Below, one piece after another: positions 1 to 14,089 of a stretch of 64,000 nucleotides of DNA (the stretch's first letter is position 1; each line of letters starts with the position of its first letter). The notes beneath the pieces are model-generated. The model was not told the origin of the DNA and did no database searches. It saw only the letters and a program-made list of their open reading frames with translations. The stretch comes from Anoplopoma fimbria (Eukaryota > Chordata > Actinopteri > Perciformes > Anoplopomatidae). The translations under genes were made by a program, and so were the position numbers. The DNA lies in contig NC_072470.1 of assembly GCF_027596085.1 (NCBI RefSeq), forward strand, positions 3,854,688 to 3,918,687, given 5' to 3'.

Positions 1-3000
1 CTGACCAAACATTTCTTTTTTTACGACATTTCAAAAGTTTGCTTCAAATCTGCTTGACAAATGAATGGAAACGCAGCTAATGAGACTTTTAACTGATAGA
101 ATAAAGGAAAAAGTAGAAGAGTGAGTGACCTAATCACAGCTACGATGGATTAAAAAGGCACAATGTAATGCTCTTGAAATGTATATCTGCAGATATCATT
201 GGAGCCAAGAGGATAAATCCATATGACCTTGGTAATCTGCTGACTTTTCCTCTTGAGAAACCATGAGGTTGACATTCAACTGTTGGATGGATTGACATGA
301 AATTTGGTTCAGTCAAACTCACCTATCCAGTAAAATAGCTTGACATCTTAAATTATTGATTCTTGTCCTTGTATAAAACTGAAACTGTCTGTGAGCAATT
401 TATTAAGATTTAGACGTTCAGTTCTCTGTATCTCAGCCGTATCCTTTAACCGCTGTGAATAAAGTCAGTCAGCTCTGGCTGCCTTTCTCACAGTCCGCCA
501 GTCCAGATCAATGGGATTCTGATTAGTGCAGGCCAAAGGGACACTCATGATTATTACCAATAAAGGGAATTGGATCAATGATTTTTTTCTTTTTTTCTTT
601 TTGGTCAGGGGACTTCAAAACTTGCAGCTTGATCAAATTTAAGATCAAGTCATCAGTGGAATTGCTGTTGATTTATAAATAAGATAATTGGTCCCCCCCC
701 CTTAAACCACCACTGTGCTCCGTGTTTCTGCTCTCGCTGGCAGTCGGACACTTTTATTGCTTAGTCAAACCTCCTCCTTCCATTTTTAAATTGCCTATTG
801 AGTGGATATCTCTGTGGACTTGCCAGCCTACCATTAGCATCACCTTCATGCAGCTGCTTTTGCTCTGGTGAGGAAATGTTAAGGTATCTGGTCAGCGTAG
901 CAAACATCTCCATGTGATTTAACTGTCAAATGATACTAATCATAGTTTCATTACCCCAAGACACAAATCTATTAATCTCAACATGTATAAACAAATGCTT
1001 TGTTTTTGAATTTCAGAAAATATCATTTATAACAAAAGAATAAAAATAAGCAGCTAGATTTTTGTGACACCTCAAATTTAAGTCACATCGGTGATGCAGT
1101 CAGGTGCTTTCCCACTGGAAGGAAAAAACAGCTTCACTGCTTTCTAATTTGAAAAAGTGTTGTCATTTTTACAATTCATTTTCAAAGGCAGACAATACCT
1201 TTCAACACTAGTCACTCGAGAGAACTATTCTGCTGTCTGTGATTTGTTCCACAGCCTTTTTTTTTTTTTTTCTCACCACGGCTCTTTGCAGGTGATAATT
1301 TAGTTCCAGAGTTACGTGTTTGATGACGGTGTTGAATGAAACATCACCTCAATAGCTTTTTTTTTTTTTTTTTTTTTCAGCTCAAAGAATATTATCTCAC
1401 CTCTATGTGGCATCTGCAAAGAAATAAATGACAAAATTAAAGGGACATAAAAGATGAATTTATAATATGCACATCTGCATCCATTTACAAAACTATATTA
1501 AATTGTTTCCTTTTTTAAATAAGTCATCCACAATATTTTGTGCAACTTTAGAAGATGGGTGTATTTTTTTGTAAAGATATTGCCCTTTCAGTATGTAGTA
1601 AGAAAAAGTAAATCCCCGTACAAGATCCATAAATAGATGACTATTATTAAGACTTATTATTAAGAGTTTAGATTTCACAAAACAAAAAGTAGAACCAGTA
1701 AATGTTACTCTGTAAAATACAGTATTTAACCTCCTGTCCTGTCAGGAGGTTAAATTCCAGTCACACACAATATAAAATATTTACTAAATGGAAGTTCTCA
1801 CAGAGCTGAACCCAGATTGGCCGTCACCATCAGCTCCTCTAATTTAAATGAGGCAACCCTGCTGAGTGGAGCCTTTCCAGTTCAGCTGCTGCAAACTGGC
1901 CCGATTGGACGGATTTCAGTCATTCCCTCAGTTATGGGAGCCAGTCAGGACCAAGTCCAGCTGTGATGCATATCTTGGATTTTGTCCGAACACTGCCTGG
2001 AAAGAAGGCAAACATTAAATTGTCCCCCTCAAACACAATCAGACTTAACAAGGCTTCTATTAAACATCTGCTATCGTGTGTGAAGGGTCGGTAAGGTGAA
2101 GTCTATGATTTTATGGCCCTGCTATGCATTTTTCCACAGTTTTTGGATGGTTTCTGTAACTTTTTTCTATTTATTTAATTAGCTTTATTTTACTACAGAA
2201 CAAAATCAATTTGCTTTGGAACCGTTATCCACCACTGTGTCGGGTATTGTTTCTTCTGAAAATGTAATATTAGCAACTTAGAAAGTTCACATTTTAGTGT
2301 AATTTAGCCTCTCTATCTTATAACTTTCAATAGGTTCATTCTAACAAAATGAAAGATTAAATATAAGGAATCAATATACTGTTTTATACTATATAATATA
2401 AAGGAAGCCCAGGATACAGCCCTGGTTAAACATTTTTGAATGCACCACCAAACAGTATGGACTGAAATGAACAGGAAAACATGGCTTTTTGGAAATTAAG
2501 TAAAGTTAACATGACGCAGGATGTTGTAACTTTTGCTAAACAGCATCCATTTTGGCAGAACTGACGGCACAATGGCACCTTTTTATTTCTTTCATTTCCC
2601 AACATTTGTTTGAGTAACTTGCTTTAAAGACATCGTCATTATCTGATTGATCTGATTGAGAGTTGAATGAGACTTTAAATGCACCCCTTGACATGTTTAT
2701 CTGTGTAGTACGAGCAGGACAGAGTAGTAAAGTCGTCACATTTGCCACCATAAGCTCGTGGATCTGTGAGTGTATTAAACCTGGTAGCGTTGTTCTCTCA
2801 GTTCAGGCTCTCACAGCTGCCTCTCGTCAGCCATGTGAGGCAGAATAAATGGCCACCGGTGGAGCTACCTGCTCCACACTCTGTGGTGTCAGTATCACCC
2901 TCCTCCTCCTCCGCTCAGGGACTCGCTTCACCTCGCTAACAGCTGAGACCCCCTCCTGGTGTTTATGTGTGTAAGTCACCTGGAAACCTCGTGTAGTGGA

Positions 3001-3230
3001 GGTATCAGCGGGGCGCAGGTTGCTCCCTGAGCCCCGGGGAGTGGGAGAGTTACGGGGGGAGGAGGTGGGAGGAGGTGCACATCCTCACGGCTCAGATGGG
3101 ATTACAGGTTGCTAACACTTGATGACACAAGCTGTTTCCAACATGTCGCCCACCTTGTGTGCTGAACACACACGCCCACCTAAGCTGCCGTGCACGCTCA
3201 CCGAAACCCACAAACTCGCTCAAAAAATGG
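1..3230. other. Gene-free AT-rich spacer
   Basis: No open frame here has a recognisable domain, and no splice-bounded exon stands out. The stretch is unique sequence with several T-runs (for example 1357-1377, followed by CAG, which mimics an acceptor without any open exon after it). It also holds a perfect short inverted repeat near 1.7 kb, listed separately. GC content rises towards 2870-3100, where purine-rich GGAGG tracts precede the first microsatellite. It is probably intergenic or intronic. Confidence 0.6.
1724..1755. repeat. Perfect 13-bp inverted repeat (hairpin)
   Basis: The arm at 1724-1736 (ATTTAACCTCCTG) is exactly complementary to 1743-1755 (CAGGAGGTTAAAT), with a 6-nt loop. 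The next base pair outwards is a mismatch. The stem is too short for a typical microRNA precursor, and no transcript context is visible. Confidence 0.8.
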
Positions 3231-3233
3231 AAG

Positions 3234-3357
<124 letters not shown>

Positions 3358-3481
3358 ATCCTGGCTCCACTTCTTACATGCATGGACACACACAGTGAGT
3401 ACAAACCTGTACATACGATTGTGTTTGTGCTGGATGGGGAAGAAAACAAGCACGCATGAGTGAACTAGTACAACCATACCG

Positions 3482-3482
<1 letters not shown>

Positions 3483-3565
<83 letters not shown>
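3483..3565 (+). repeat. (CA)n microsatellite
   Basis: About 83 bp of pure CA dinucleotide. It lies about 125 bp downstream of a GT array, so the two are long inverted complements of each other. Confidence 0.97.
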
Positions 3566-3567
<2 letters not shown>

Positions 3568-3650
3568 CACAATCGTGTGCTCAAAATTGTTGTCGAGTTT
3601 ACACGCATGAATGTAAGAAGGCATGCATGCGTGCACAAATACACCTCTGG

Positions 3651-4549
<899 letters not shown>

Positions 4550-4870
4550 GGAGTGCATAAATTCAGAAGCAACAAAGTTTAATGACCTGCGCTCACCTCG
4601 ATGTGGCCGACACTGCAGGCCTCACTGGAAGGGTAAATTAATTTTCTCCTCTCTGTCCCTACGCCCAAAGTTATTTAATATCCACTCTGATTCAGATTCA
4701 TTATTACCTGCTCACCCCACGCTCCTCCACGGCCCCTCCAGATACCACTTTGAAAAGACCACCGTATCTCCGAGGCCTAATTAGAATTGAAAGTCTGCTC
4801 GTTGAGAATTGTCAACTCTCACCTAAAGCCTGGAAAACTTTGCTTTGAATATCAAACATCCACCCGTTCC
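4550..4870. promoter_or_regulatory. Candidate conserved noncoding element
   Basis: A non-repetitive block with balanced composition and several homeodomain cores, including GTAAATTAATTT near 4632 and CCTAATTAGA around 4778. It also carries ATCAAA/TTTGAT-like TCF or SOX half sites. Frames are broken by stops on both strands. Such motif density is common in vertebrate developmental enhancers, but conservation is inferred, not seen. Confidence 0.3.
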
Positions 4871-7100
4871 ACTCGGTATATAACTTTGCACTGACCTTAG
4901 GTGGATGTGAACAGCAGCTTCTGTGTGTGTTTGTGTGAGTAAATGATTAAGAATGTGGATTAAGAATCGCAGCTTCGAGTTACACCGTCTCCTCTTCTCT
5001 TCTGGCCTTTTTTTAAATGATACCGGAGAGGGTATTCTCCCAACTCAGCATGTGGCCGGTAAACATCACAATCCATCAGTCTTGGATGTTTTTTTTTTTG
5101 GGGGGGTGAGAGGTGGGGGGTGGCAGGGGAGAAAGACGGTTTGTTTTCACACTTAAGGAAGACATGAAATAGAGTGTCCTTAACTTAATCACCACCTTGT
5201 TTTACTACATTTGCATACATTTACATATTAATTGGACCAGCGATTAAAATTGGTTTTGTAATTTTAATTAAGTGTCCACAAAGGTATATGATTAGCACTG
5301 TTTAAAATACAGCCTGACATAACTAGACGCAAAAAAAGCCTCTTTGCTGCAGATTTTTTTCTCCCCTCGTCCTCCCCCCCTACCATTACCTCTCTCCCCC
5401 CCTTCTCCTTTTAGCGAGGAGGGGATTACTTACAGGGAATGCCTGTTTCATGATAGCCATTTTTAAATCTGCAGTAGATTAGGCTGCCATGGAGACAGAG
5501 GGGGCGGAGCCTCCGAATCACTGAGGATATTTAAAGATTCATACATTGTAATCTTGTGTTTTAGGGGCAGTAGTCGGAGAAGAGCCCCTCTCTAAGTGAC
5601 TGGTGAATTAGTCTGTGTTCACACTGCGACAGAAATGTGTTCTCAGTTACACCAGTAACAATAATCCTCCAACATGTGGAAGGTGGTGATGGCCCTCGGG
5701 GGGCCCACAGCTGGAAAGGGCCAACACCGATCCCCAAGGGGCCAGTTCTGCAGGAAAGTCGGGATGATAGCTTTATTTTCTCTGCTCTGAATTCCCGACT
5801 ACGCCTCAGTGGTGGTGTAGTGTTAGCGTGCAGCCTCCTGTCACTCACTGTGGTGTGTTAAAGGTCTGATATTCAGCACGACAGTACAGTAGGAATCAAT
5901 ATCTCAATAATGATAGGGTTATTTTTATACGTATAGATCACAATATGCCAAATGCATGCTGAAACAGATGTTTATTACAGACATTAATGGTAATTGTGCA
6001 GCTGTTTATTGTAGTTGTAACCCTTAAATGTCTTTACATGTCTTTAAAAAAAGGCTAAGAAGTGGCTAAATGAGACTAGGAAATCTAGTTCGCCTTCACA
6101 ACCTCTTTGCAATACTTGTTCTCATGTGACTGTGCTGTAGTTTGTTTAGAGACTAATTCACATAACTTAATTTAATTCATAATGAAATGTAAAAATCCCC
6201 TTTTTGTGAAGTAAACCAGAGATGCCAACTTCCTTGTTGGCCTTAAAACATGTTTTCCCTGCAGAACTCTATTAGCATGGAGGCTACGTACCTTTTATCT
6301 TAAGTGTGAAACACTGGAGCCAACAATGTCCTGTGGATGATTGTGGTGATACTGTACTTCTGCATGATTCCTCCTCCTCTATACGCATACAAACCTTCAG
6401 CTGGGAAGAATTTGAGAAGTTTTCTCTCCCACACTCTTAATGAGCACAGCTTTTATGCCAAATGGCCTGACATGTAACAGAGGGAGAGTCGCGCACCATT
6501 TTTCTGATGCAATTACACCAGAGTCGGGGGTATCATACTGGGGACTTTTTCAGAAACGTAATATTACCTCATTTTGTCTTTGGTGTGGTCTGGAAGGTTC
6601 TTGAGAGACATTTGGAAGCATTTTACTCATAAAATACTTAACCATTTAAGTGATAGGATACTGTTTCCTGGGTTCTGTCCCTGCTGCCAACCACAAAAGA
6701 TTGAAAGCTGAGGGGAACAAGTACAGTAGGTTGGTACATTTTCCCCTGTCATCCATTATGAGATTCACCAATGCTTTGAAATGAAAGCAAACTGGATCTC
6801 CGTATTGCCAAAGATCACGTTCCCCTCTGCATGTTTCAGGATTGCTTTCTTCAATCCAACTCTGAGCTTTGAACAGACAAAAGGAGGCCTCTTCTTCCCT
6901 GGGTGCAATATGTCCATAATAATGCCTGGCATGGAGCAAGTCCTCTCATTACCAGCGCTCATACCCACCTCTGTGATGACGAGCCTTTCTGTCATCCAGT
7001 CCAATCCTCAAAGCTGTCTTTGGGGAGCCCTCAGAGTTATGGCATTAGTTGTGCTTTTTTTTCCCCAAATCCTCCCTCCTCCTCCCTCCTCTCCTCTCCG
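4871..7100. other. Gene-free spacer with G-rich patch
   Basis: Mostly AT-rich unique sequence. A T-run followed by G-tracts at 5090-5130 could form a G-quadruplex on the plus strand. A segment at 5400-5560 (CCATTTTTAAATCTGC, CTGCCATGGAGAC) is somewhat regulatory-like but weak. The long frames between 6.6 and 7.3 kb are open on both strands and show no domain, so I do not call them genes. Confidence 0.5.
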
Positions 7101-7330
7101 ACTTAAATTGCCGCTTCTTGAGTTACTAAGCTGCCCTAATAGGTACAACCTGCGCCGACTCCCTGTCCTCAGATGGGACGTACCTCTCCCGATTGCTGTT
7201 CTGCGGGCAGAGGATAAAGAGCTATCCCACGATGCACCCTGTCACACGCGATGGCGGGCTTGCTCGGTGATTTCGCCTGGCTCCTGAACACCGTCCTCAG
7301 CGCCAGAGATTTAAATGTGTTTCCTATTTC
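7101..7330. promoter_or_regulatory. Candidate conserved noncoding element
   Basis: A moderately GC-rich, non-repetitive block following a CCTCCTCC tract. It contains CTAATAGG, GGATAAAGAG and GATTTAAATG motifs. A 168-codon frame crosses it, but competing frames are open on the minus strand and no domain is visible, so a noncoding reading is preferred. Confidence 0.27.
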
Positions 7331-7397
7331 TTGCTTCGCTGTTGACATCAGAATGTTTCCAACCTCAGTGTGTGCATGTACCCCCCTAGAACTTCCA

Positions 7398-7446
7398 AAA
7401 CACACATACACATGCACACACACACACACACATACACATGCACAGG
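7398..7446 (+). repeat. Interrupted (CA)n microsatellite
   Basis: A short imperfect CA array with TACA and TGCA interruptions, degrading into CA-rich sequence as far as about 7560. It looks like an ageing microsatellite. Confidence 0.9.
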
Positions 7447-8689
7447 ACACTTACATAATTACACACAAGTACGTGCATGCAGAACACACAGGCATCTGCA
7501 AACACGCTCTTAGTCCCAGTCAAATAAAGCCACATGCATGCAGAAACACATGCAGACGGCGTGATCATGATATTTTATTGAAACAGAAACGTACCACGTT
7601 GCCAGCAGACACTGTGGAGGCCACCGCATCCCACAGGTCCTGGAGCTGCTTTATAGGACCCCTATCAGCACGCCAACACTCTGTGTGGATGCCGACATGT
7701 CATAACGGATAAGCAGCTATTGATTGCCAGGTGATTGGTTTGGTTTGGCATTTAAAATGCAAAGAACACAGATTCTTTAGATGGGGATATGTGAGCACAA
7801 ATAATCAGCTGAACTAAGTTAAACAGTGAACAGGAAGTAAGACGACATTGTACCCTCTATCTTCTTTTTGGGGAATGTACTTGTACTTCAGGTGTGTTGA
7901 CTGACGAAAGAAGGAAAGTAAAAGCTTTGCCTTTTTGCTTTTCCTGCCAAACTAAGTAAACTGCTTTTCCTTCCATAACCAGCGTTAGGATATGACGCTT
8001 CGGATTGGATCGCAGATCGAATCAGCACAAAAAAAAGGGAGCAAATATTACTTTCAGAAATCCCTGATCAAGTTTTTTTGCCGCTGATACTAATTGGTAA
8101 TCATTGATGATCCATATTTGGTAGATACAGATCCCTTTGTTTTGATTATAGCAGCTGGTCTACAAGACTCCAGACTACCGCTCCAAAAATCATTTCAACC
8201 ACTGTGTTATTATTACGTCTTTGTTATAGTTAACTTTTGTTTATCTTTAAGCGATGCTGCTAACGTTAGTAGACAACTCCTCCTGCTGATTGAAACATTG
8301 ATTTATTGTTTATATGCAACATTATCATAGATCTGCATAAATAAAATTCCCCTGAGCGCATATTTTGCTTTTGAGATCAATTGTCAGTACAACTTTATTT
8401 TCGTTAAACTGTGATCCGTGACACCACTAGACCCCAGAGTTACCTGCACCCCTTTAGGACTCTTGTAGTGAATAATACATTTAACCCTTAAACGACAGAG
8501 AGAGCTCATAATTTGGTGTGCGTATAAAACAAAGACGTCAGAGTGCAGCACAAAACAGAAGCTTGTAACGCTGAAACAGGATGCCACCTTGACTCTCCCT
8601 CAGGCCCGTGTTGTGAGGGTGATGCTGAGTGTTCTGTACAAATCACCGGCGTATGCTGCACGCTGTCGGGCCACATAGGTGGCACGGGT
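7447..8689. other. Gene-free spacer
   Basis: CA-rich decay products of the adjacent microsatellite, then AT-rich unique sequence. No exon, RNA gene or recognisable transposon is visible. Confidence 0.5.
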
Positions 8690-9190
8690 GATGAATGTGG
8701 CGTTCCTCCGACGCCTGAGCATTATCATAAATAAAATGGAGTACAAACACCAGCCTTTGCGCCCTAATGGAATTTGTCAACATGAAAGAAGTGTTATTGA
8801 GCTTCGCCGCTCCCTCTCTTCTCTTTGCTGATGCCTTGCCAAATACTTATCCCCTCTCTGGTGAGCGTTTAGCGTTAACTCGCGGCAGCTCCTGGGAATT
8901 GCATGGGCGTAATGAAATTACCTCGGCACAAACAAATAGGGTCAAACTCTCAAGGAGACGAGCATTAGGGCCGCGTTTTGCTAATTACGTGGTGCGTTCT
9001 CGCACTGGATAGCCGGGATCTGCAGGACGCCACCGTGTCCAATCCTGAGTAAACACGCCACCCGGAGAAGGGTCGAGGAAATTAAACTAAGCAAAATGGG
9101 ATTACAGTAAACAACACCTAATATTTTGTTGATTTGCAGATGATAATTAAGCAAATTTCACGCTGATTTGCCGATGGAGCGATGAGACAT
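8690..9190. promoter_or_regulatory. Candidate conserved noncoding element cluster
   Basis: One of the most regulatory-like blocks. It has a GCATTATCATAAATAAA segment, GCTAATTACGTGG near 8980 and a composite POU/homeodomain stretch TAATTAAGCAAATT at 9144-9157. GC-rich and TAAT-rich segments alternate, which is usual for deeply conserved vertebrate enhancers. No uninterrupted frame dominates. Conservation is inferred. Confidence 0.4.
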
Positions 9191-9399
9191 GAGCAGCATG
9201 AGCACAAAGCTAGAAGTCTAAATGCTCTTTTGTAACGGGCAGAATGTCAGCTTGTCTTTGTACCTGTGCAGAGACGAGACGACATGCACCAACATATGAG
9301 TCAATACCCCCCCCCCCCACCCATCCAGCAGCAGAGCTACCCTTCATCATAATGCCATTTCTTTACCATAACAATGCTATCAGATCTGTTTTCTGCGAT

Positions 9400-9660
9400 T
9401 CGTCCCACCTGTGTTATCGCTGCCAGCAGAGCAAGATATGCCATTACCTACATGACCGTGATGGAGCGTTTTGTAATTATTGAGCATGCCTCTGTGGTAA
9501 TTACTTGAGTTTACTGAATTATAAAAGCTGGAAGGAGGGGAGAGAGGAGCCACGGCCCTGAGCGGAGACAGAAATATTCTTCCGGAGGCTGAAGAGCTGA
9601 GAGACTTTGCTTGGCAGCGGTATTATCACATACACTCATCTGCCAGAGAATGTTGACAGA
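9400..9660. promoter_or_regulatory. Candidate conserved noncoding element
   Basis: Non-repetitive block with GGTAATTACTTGAG, GAATTATAAAAGC and GGTATTATCACA motifs. It follows a C-run and CCACCC tract at 9307-9324. Low-confidence regulatory call from motif density alone. Confidence 0.28.
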
Positions 9661-11179
9661 AAATATGCCCCATCAGCAGAAATAACCACTCTTTTTTTCT
9701 CTCTTTCGTCGCCACCGTGCGCCCTGACAGTCTGACGAAAGACAAAGCTCCCCAGCGAGCGATGTCAATAAATCAGAAAACCACCTATTCTCCCTCGTTG
9801 GAGCTGCCGTCACAGCGATGTTGCATGTTTTTACGTTTCTCTGTCTTTTGTTGGCCACCTACTCCGCTGCTGTTGACAACAACTACCCGGTTGGTAATCT
9901 CCCCCTCTCACTGTTCCTCCCTTGCGCCTGAAATGGGCAAATCAAGGCTGGATTACGCCTGCTAACATGCTCATAAATTTGGGATTTATTCAGAGGTAAA
10001 TTGAGATTGAAGGAGGAAGCTGCTGCTGCTGCCGCCTGGTAATCCCTCCACAGTGAAGAGGCCTGTAAGCTCGCTGTTGTCTGTGTGTGTGGTAAACATC
10101 CAAATGGAGGACGGAGGTGATCATACCAAAAACAAAGAGAAACAAAACAAGGCTGAGAAATACGTCGGAGACTGAAGTAATAGCCAGAATAATTGAAAAG
10201 TTACTAATCAGCATGTGCACTTCTCACGTTTCCTATAGCTGCTTTCATTTTACAGTTTTTTCATCACGGTCAGCCCTTAACGTTTTCTACAATGTTGTAA
10301 ACACACTATTATCTAAATATCATGGTGTGATGTTGCTTTAAAATGTTGCTTCATTAGGAACAAGTGCATTCCACTTCCAACATTTTCCTTCTTGCAAATA
10401 ACATTAATAGAAAAAAAGTTCAAAACACCAGTTGAGGTATATTTTCTAGTTTAATGTTTTTTTGTTATCATGCATTAAGCTGCTGGCGTTAAGATGTTCA
10501 AATGAAGGTTGTTTCCATCTATTGTGCCATGAAAAACATGGAGGTCAGAGTTGAGGATGAGTGCCTTGCACAAGGACACTCCAGCAGGTTGAGGAGGAGG
10601 TTGAACCCTCCTTTCCCTCCTGTATTATCTCCTCTTGAGCCCGGCTCAGAGGCGGAGTTCATCCTCCAGATTTTGGGGTCGTCCTCGCGGCCCTCGGCCC
10701 CTCGTTTGGCGCTCCAGCCTGCGGGATCAGAGTGGGTGAGCGCTGCTTCCTGTTAGAAAAAAAACATCCCAGAGATTCAAACTGGCAGCCGTCCAACCGA
10801 CCGACCGACTGGGCAGCTTGTCTGGCCTCCAGCCCGCTGCAGCTTGTTCACCGCTGCTAACAGGTATCGACGGAGCTGATGGGGCAAATCATCATCTGAG
10901 AGATTTTTTTTGTTGTTGTGTTGCTTCGTTTCGCTCCCCTGGCGCTCTGAAATTCCTGTTCTGGCGGCCTCCGATTCCAGAGACTCCACCACCTGGAGGC
11001 ATTTCCAAATGTCTCGCAGAAGACGAAATAACCTCCACCTAACAAAATAAAACCCCCAACCCTCTTCCCCCAACAACAGCCTCGACACAGAGAGAAGAAA
11101 GGAACACGGACTAACTGGCAGTGAAGGCAATTTGTCGCTGGAGCTCGCTCCCCCTTCTCTCCTGCACCATCCAGATTTC
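9661..11179. other. Gene-free mixed-composition segment
   Basis: Contains a CTGCTG run near 10020, AT-rich spacer and a GC-richer patch at 10600-11160 with several short overlapping frames on both strands. None has a domain, and no frame is bounded by convincing splice sites. Confidence 0.45.
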
Positions 11180-11480
11180 CCATAAGGAATGTGCTTTGGT
11201 GTAATTCATCACCGGGCCCATACGGCAAACCGCTCGTTCTGGCGGTGAAATATGAGTCAGTGCGGGGAGGCATTTTCACACGGTAGCTGCGCTGAATGGG
11301 GTATTATTTTGGCAAGCTCCCACAAGATCCTCCAACACCTTTTTTCTTCTGTTGCAACACGCTGTTTATCAAACGTCTCTAGACGCGGGAGGCGCACAAT
11401 AAACATCAAACCGCCGAATTACAAGCTTTGATTTCCGGCATATTACGGCGTCCCATAAATAAAGGTAGAGGGAGAAAAGC
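11180..11480. promoter_or_regulatory. Candidate conserved noncoding element
   Basis: Non-repetitive block including GGTGTAATTCATC, AATATGAGTCAG (AP-1/MAF-like TGAGTCAG), CACAATAAACATC and CCCATAAATAAAGG motifs. Several TAA/TGA stops exclude a long coding exon. The forkhead-like (AATAAACA) and MAF-like sites support an enhancer reading, at low confidence. Confidence 0.33.
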
Positions 11481-14089
11481 ACTGCACTCCATCATGTTAT
11501 AATAACATGCCTGCTTATGAAGATGGAGGATGACAACAGCATACCTGCCTGCGAGCGTGAAGCTGAATGATAGTTTTCACGCTCCGGGTAGGGACATGAG
11601 GTTGTGCAACATGAACGCCACTCTGCTAATTAGCTGCCTTATGTGGGAAAGCTGCACTTCAGTTTAAACTGTCAAACACGCAAAAAGTGTGTTAACTTCA
11701 GCGGCATTTAGCAGACGTGCAGGTCCATAGCTGCAATAGAATGGGACTCAACTCATAGAGTTTCAGCTCGTAAGGACGTAATAAAGAGGTCAGAGGTCAT
11801 AGAGCCCTGACTGTACGTGTGGTAAACATTTCAGTGACTTGAGGGTGAATGTGTACGATGAAAGTATATTATTTAAAAAGCTGCAGCTCATGACATTTTA
11901 AATATGTCAGTTTTGGATTAGAAATGTTCAGAGGCTGCAACAGGAAGTGATGCATTTTGTGTCTCTGGTTTGTCTAATTCTCATATGTTTGTCTGGTATA
12001 ACATGAAAACATTTTAGCTTTGACCATATATGTTGTAACGTGTTGCAGATTTGGGAAAGAATGATGTTGATGGAAACAAAGAGCATGAGCCTCCTAGAGC
12101 AATTCTGTCAGACACATATTTCTGTCAGACTTAGAGAAGAAGTACGATCAAAAGGCGACACCATGGCCTGTATCTGCAAGTTTTCCTATATAAATTCCAT
12201 GCATTTTATTGAACTACCTCGATACGCTATAGATACACTTAATTTGTGGCTAAAGTTGCCAAAGCCAAGAATGAGGAAACACTTGTAAATGTTCAAAACT
12301 TCAGGTGCAGGTTATCATGACCAATAATCATTGAAATAAATAGAACTAAATTATTGGATTAACCAGCAAATGTAACCATCATAAATGGAGACAAATACAG
12401 AAAAATAAACTACAGTTGTTCCACCAAAAGCATAATAATCGTCTTTGACTGTAGACCTGAGGCTGCTTCATGAGAGCAGGTACCACTTCCTCTTCCACGC
12501 CGGCCCTGTTGACTCCCTCACATGGAATTAAAAGCGAACACCTTCCTGTGATGACTCCAGCCTCCGTCAGCAGCCTCTCCTCCGCTGAGCCATTTTTCTC
12601 TTACCACTGCGAAGTTTAGGAGGGGTGAGGGAGGAGGGAGGAGGTGGGGGTGGGGGGGCATTTAATGCACAGTAAACAACTAAAGCACTTCAAGCCTTTA
12701 AATCCCGACAGGAGAGAGAGAGAGAGATGTGATGAGGGAGGGGGGGCGGCGGTGGCGGCGTTGGAGCCAAGGGAGAGTCTCTTTCCCAGTGGGAGATGAC
12801 AAATGCCATATGTCCTGAGCACAGCGCTTGTGTTAATCCTTGGCGGGTCCCGGCAGGCCCACATCCGACTCTGCGACCTCTGCTACTCCCCCCCCATCCT
12901 CTCAACCTCTCCCTCTGCTTCCACACAGTCACAGAGGAGCACGATATTCTCTTTTCTGTAGAGAAAAGGTGAGAGGAGACGGCGTTAGGACAGATTATAA
13001 TCTGGTGGTGTCATGGCTGCAGGCCTGCAGGAAATGACCAACAAAAATGTGTTTATTCTATTTTATTTTTGCAAAATTGATTGCCTGAGATAATCCGTCC
13101 ATCACGCAAACATCTCATCTTCTTTGATTGTTTGTCAAGCTGGTGTTTTTGCATCATGGGATCATGGATTTGCAGGCAGAGTCTTGTTATGAAAATTCAA
13201 AGATTGTTTTTCATTTCAACTTTTATTTTTGGCGACCAAAACATCCGTCCTGACCTTCTTCCAAACGAATCTAAAAGCAGTAACTTCCTGGAAGATTGTA
13301 CATCTATGGAAAGTTATCCGTAGTGTTGAGTATACGCAGTTTGTACTCACTTGGCTGTAACATTAAAATCCATTTGTATAGTACTAAGCAAGGAATCCAA
13401 ACTACTACCTTAAGATCTTTTTCCTCTGTGTGTAGTTCACTGTCATCACCTTCTCAGGACTTCTGGATACTCGATTTCAAACAGTTGCCTCCGTCAGCCT
13501 CCATCATCTGAAACCACCTGAAGGGGCTTTAAACATTTAGCTCTCTTATTTCACATGAACTCAAAACGATCAGAGCCCTCGTTTAGAATAAACTTGAGTG
13601 GATTGATGACTCCAGTGTGTCTGTCTGTTGTTAAGACTCTGACTGCTGCAGTCATTCGTCTCCGCTCAGAGCCTAAACAAAGGTCTGCCTTGGCCTCCGC
13701 TGAACCCTGAACAGCACCCGAACAGAAACCTGGAGGCCGTTCAGCTGTAATGATGTGGTTAAGGAGTGAACTTTCCTCACGTAGGAGCTGAATCAGCTCC
13801 TCACTGTACCAGTCAGTAATACTGTTTAACCGCTGCGCTGTGGCTTGAATTAGGAACTTGATTTAACTGCTTTTCATTAGTGAATCTGCTCATTCCTGTA
13901 ATAAACTAGCAGAGTAAGCTCTGAATTCACGGTTCAATTTCGCTAATATAATCGTTTTTTTTACTTGTGTGCGTGTATTTTCATGCAGGTGAATCTGAAA
14001 CGGTGCACAATTATAGGTTAAAAGGGGTGAAAGGTTCATGCATTACTTGCTTATTTCACTATTCAATCATTTCACCTTCTTCTTTATGG
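11481..14089. other. Gene-free spacer with G-rich tract
   Basis: AT-rich unique sequence, a strong G-quadruplex-like tract at 12622-12658 and a short GA run (12712-12727). The open frames are short, overlap one another and show no domain. Confidence 0.5.
12622..12658 (+). other. G-quadruplex-forming tract
   Basis: Successive runs of at least three guanines (GGGG, GGG, GGG, GGGGG, GGGGGGG) are separated by loops of one to seven bases. This satisfies the usual four-run G4 rule on the plus strand. Confidence 0.6.

Noticed and set aside
1357..1380. T-run plus CAG resembling a strong splice acceptor
   Set aside because: All frames close quickly downstream and no donor follows.
6781..7287. 168-codon plus-strand frame
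   Set aside because: Minus-strand frames are open over the same span, the middle is a CCTCCTCC tract, and no domain or splice boundary supports it.
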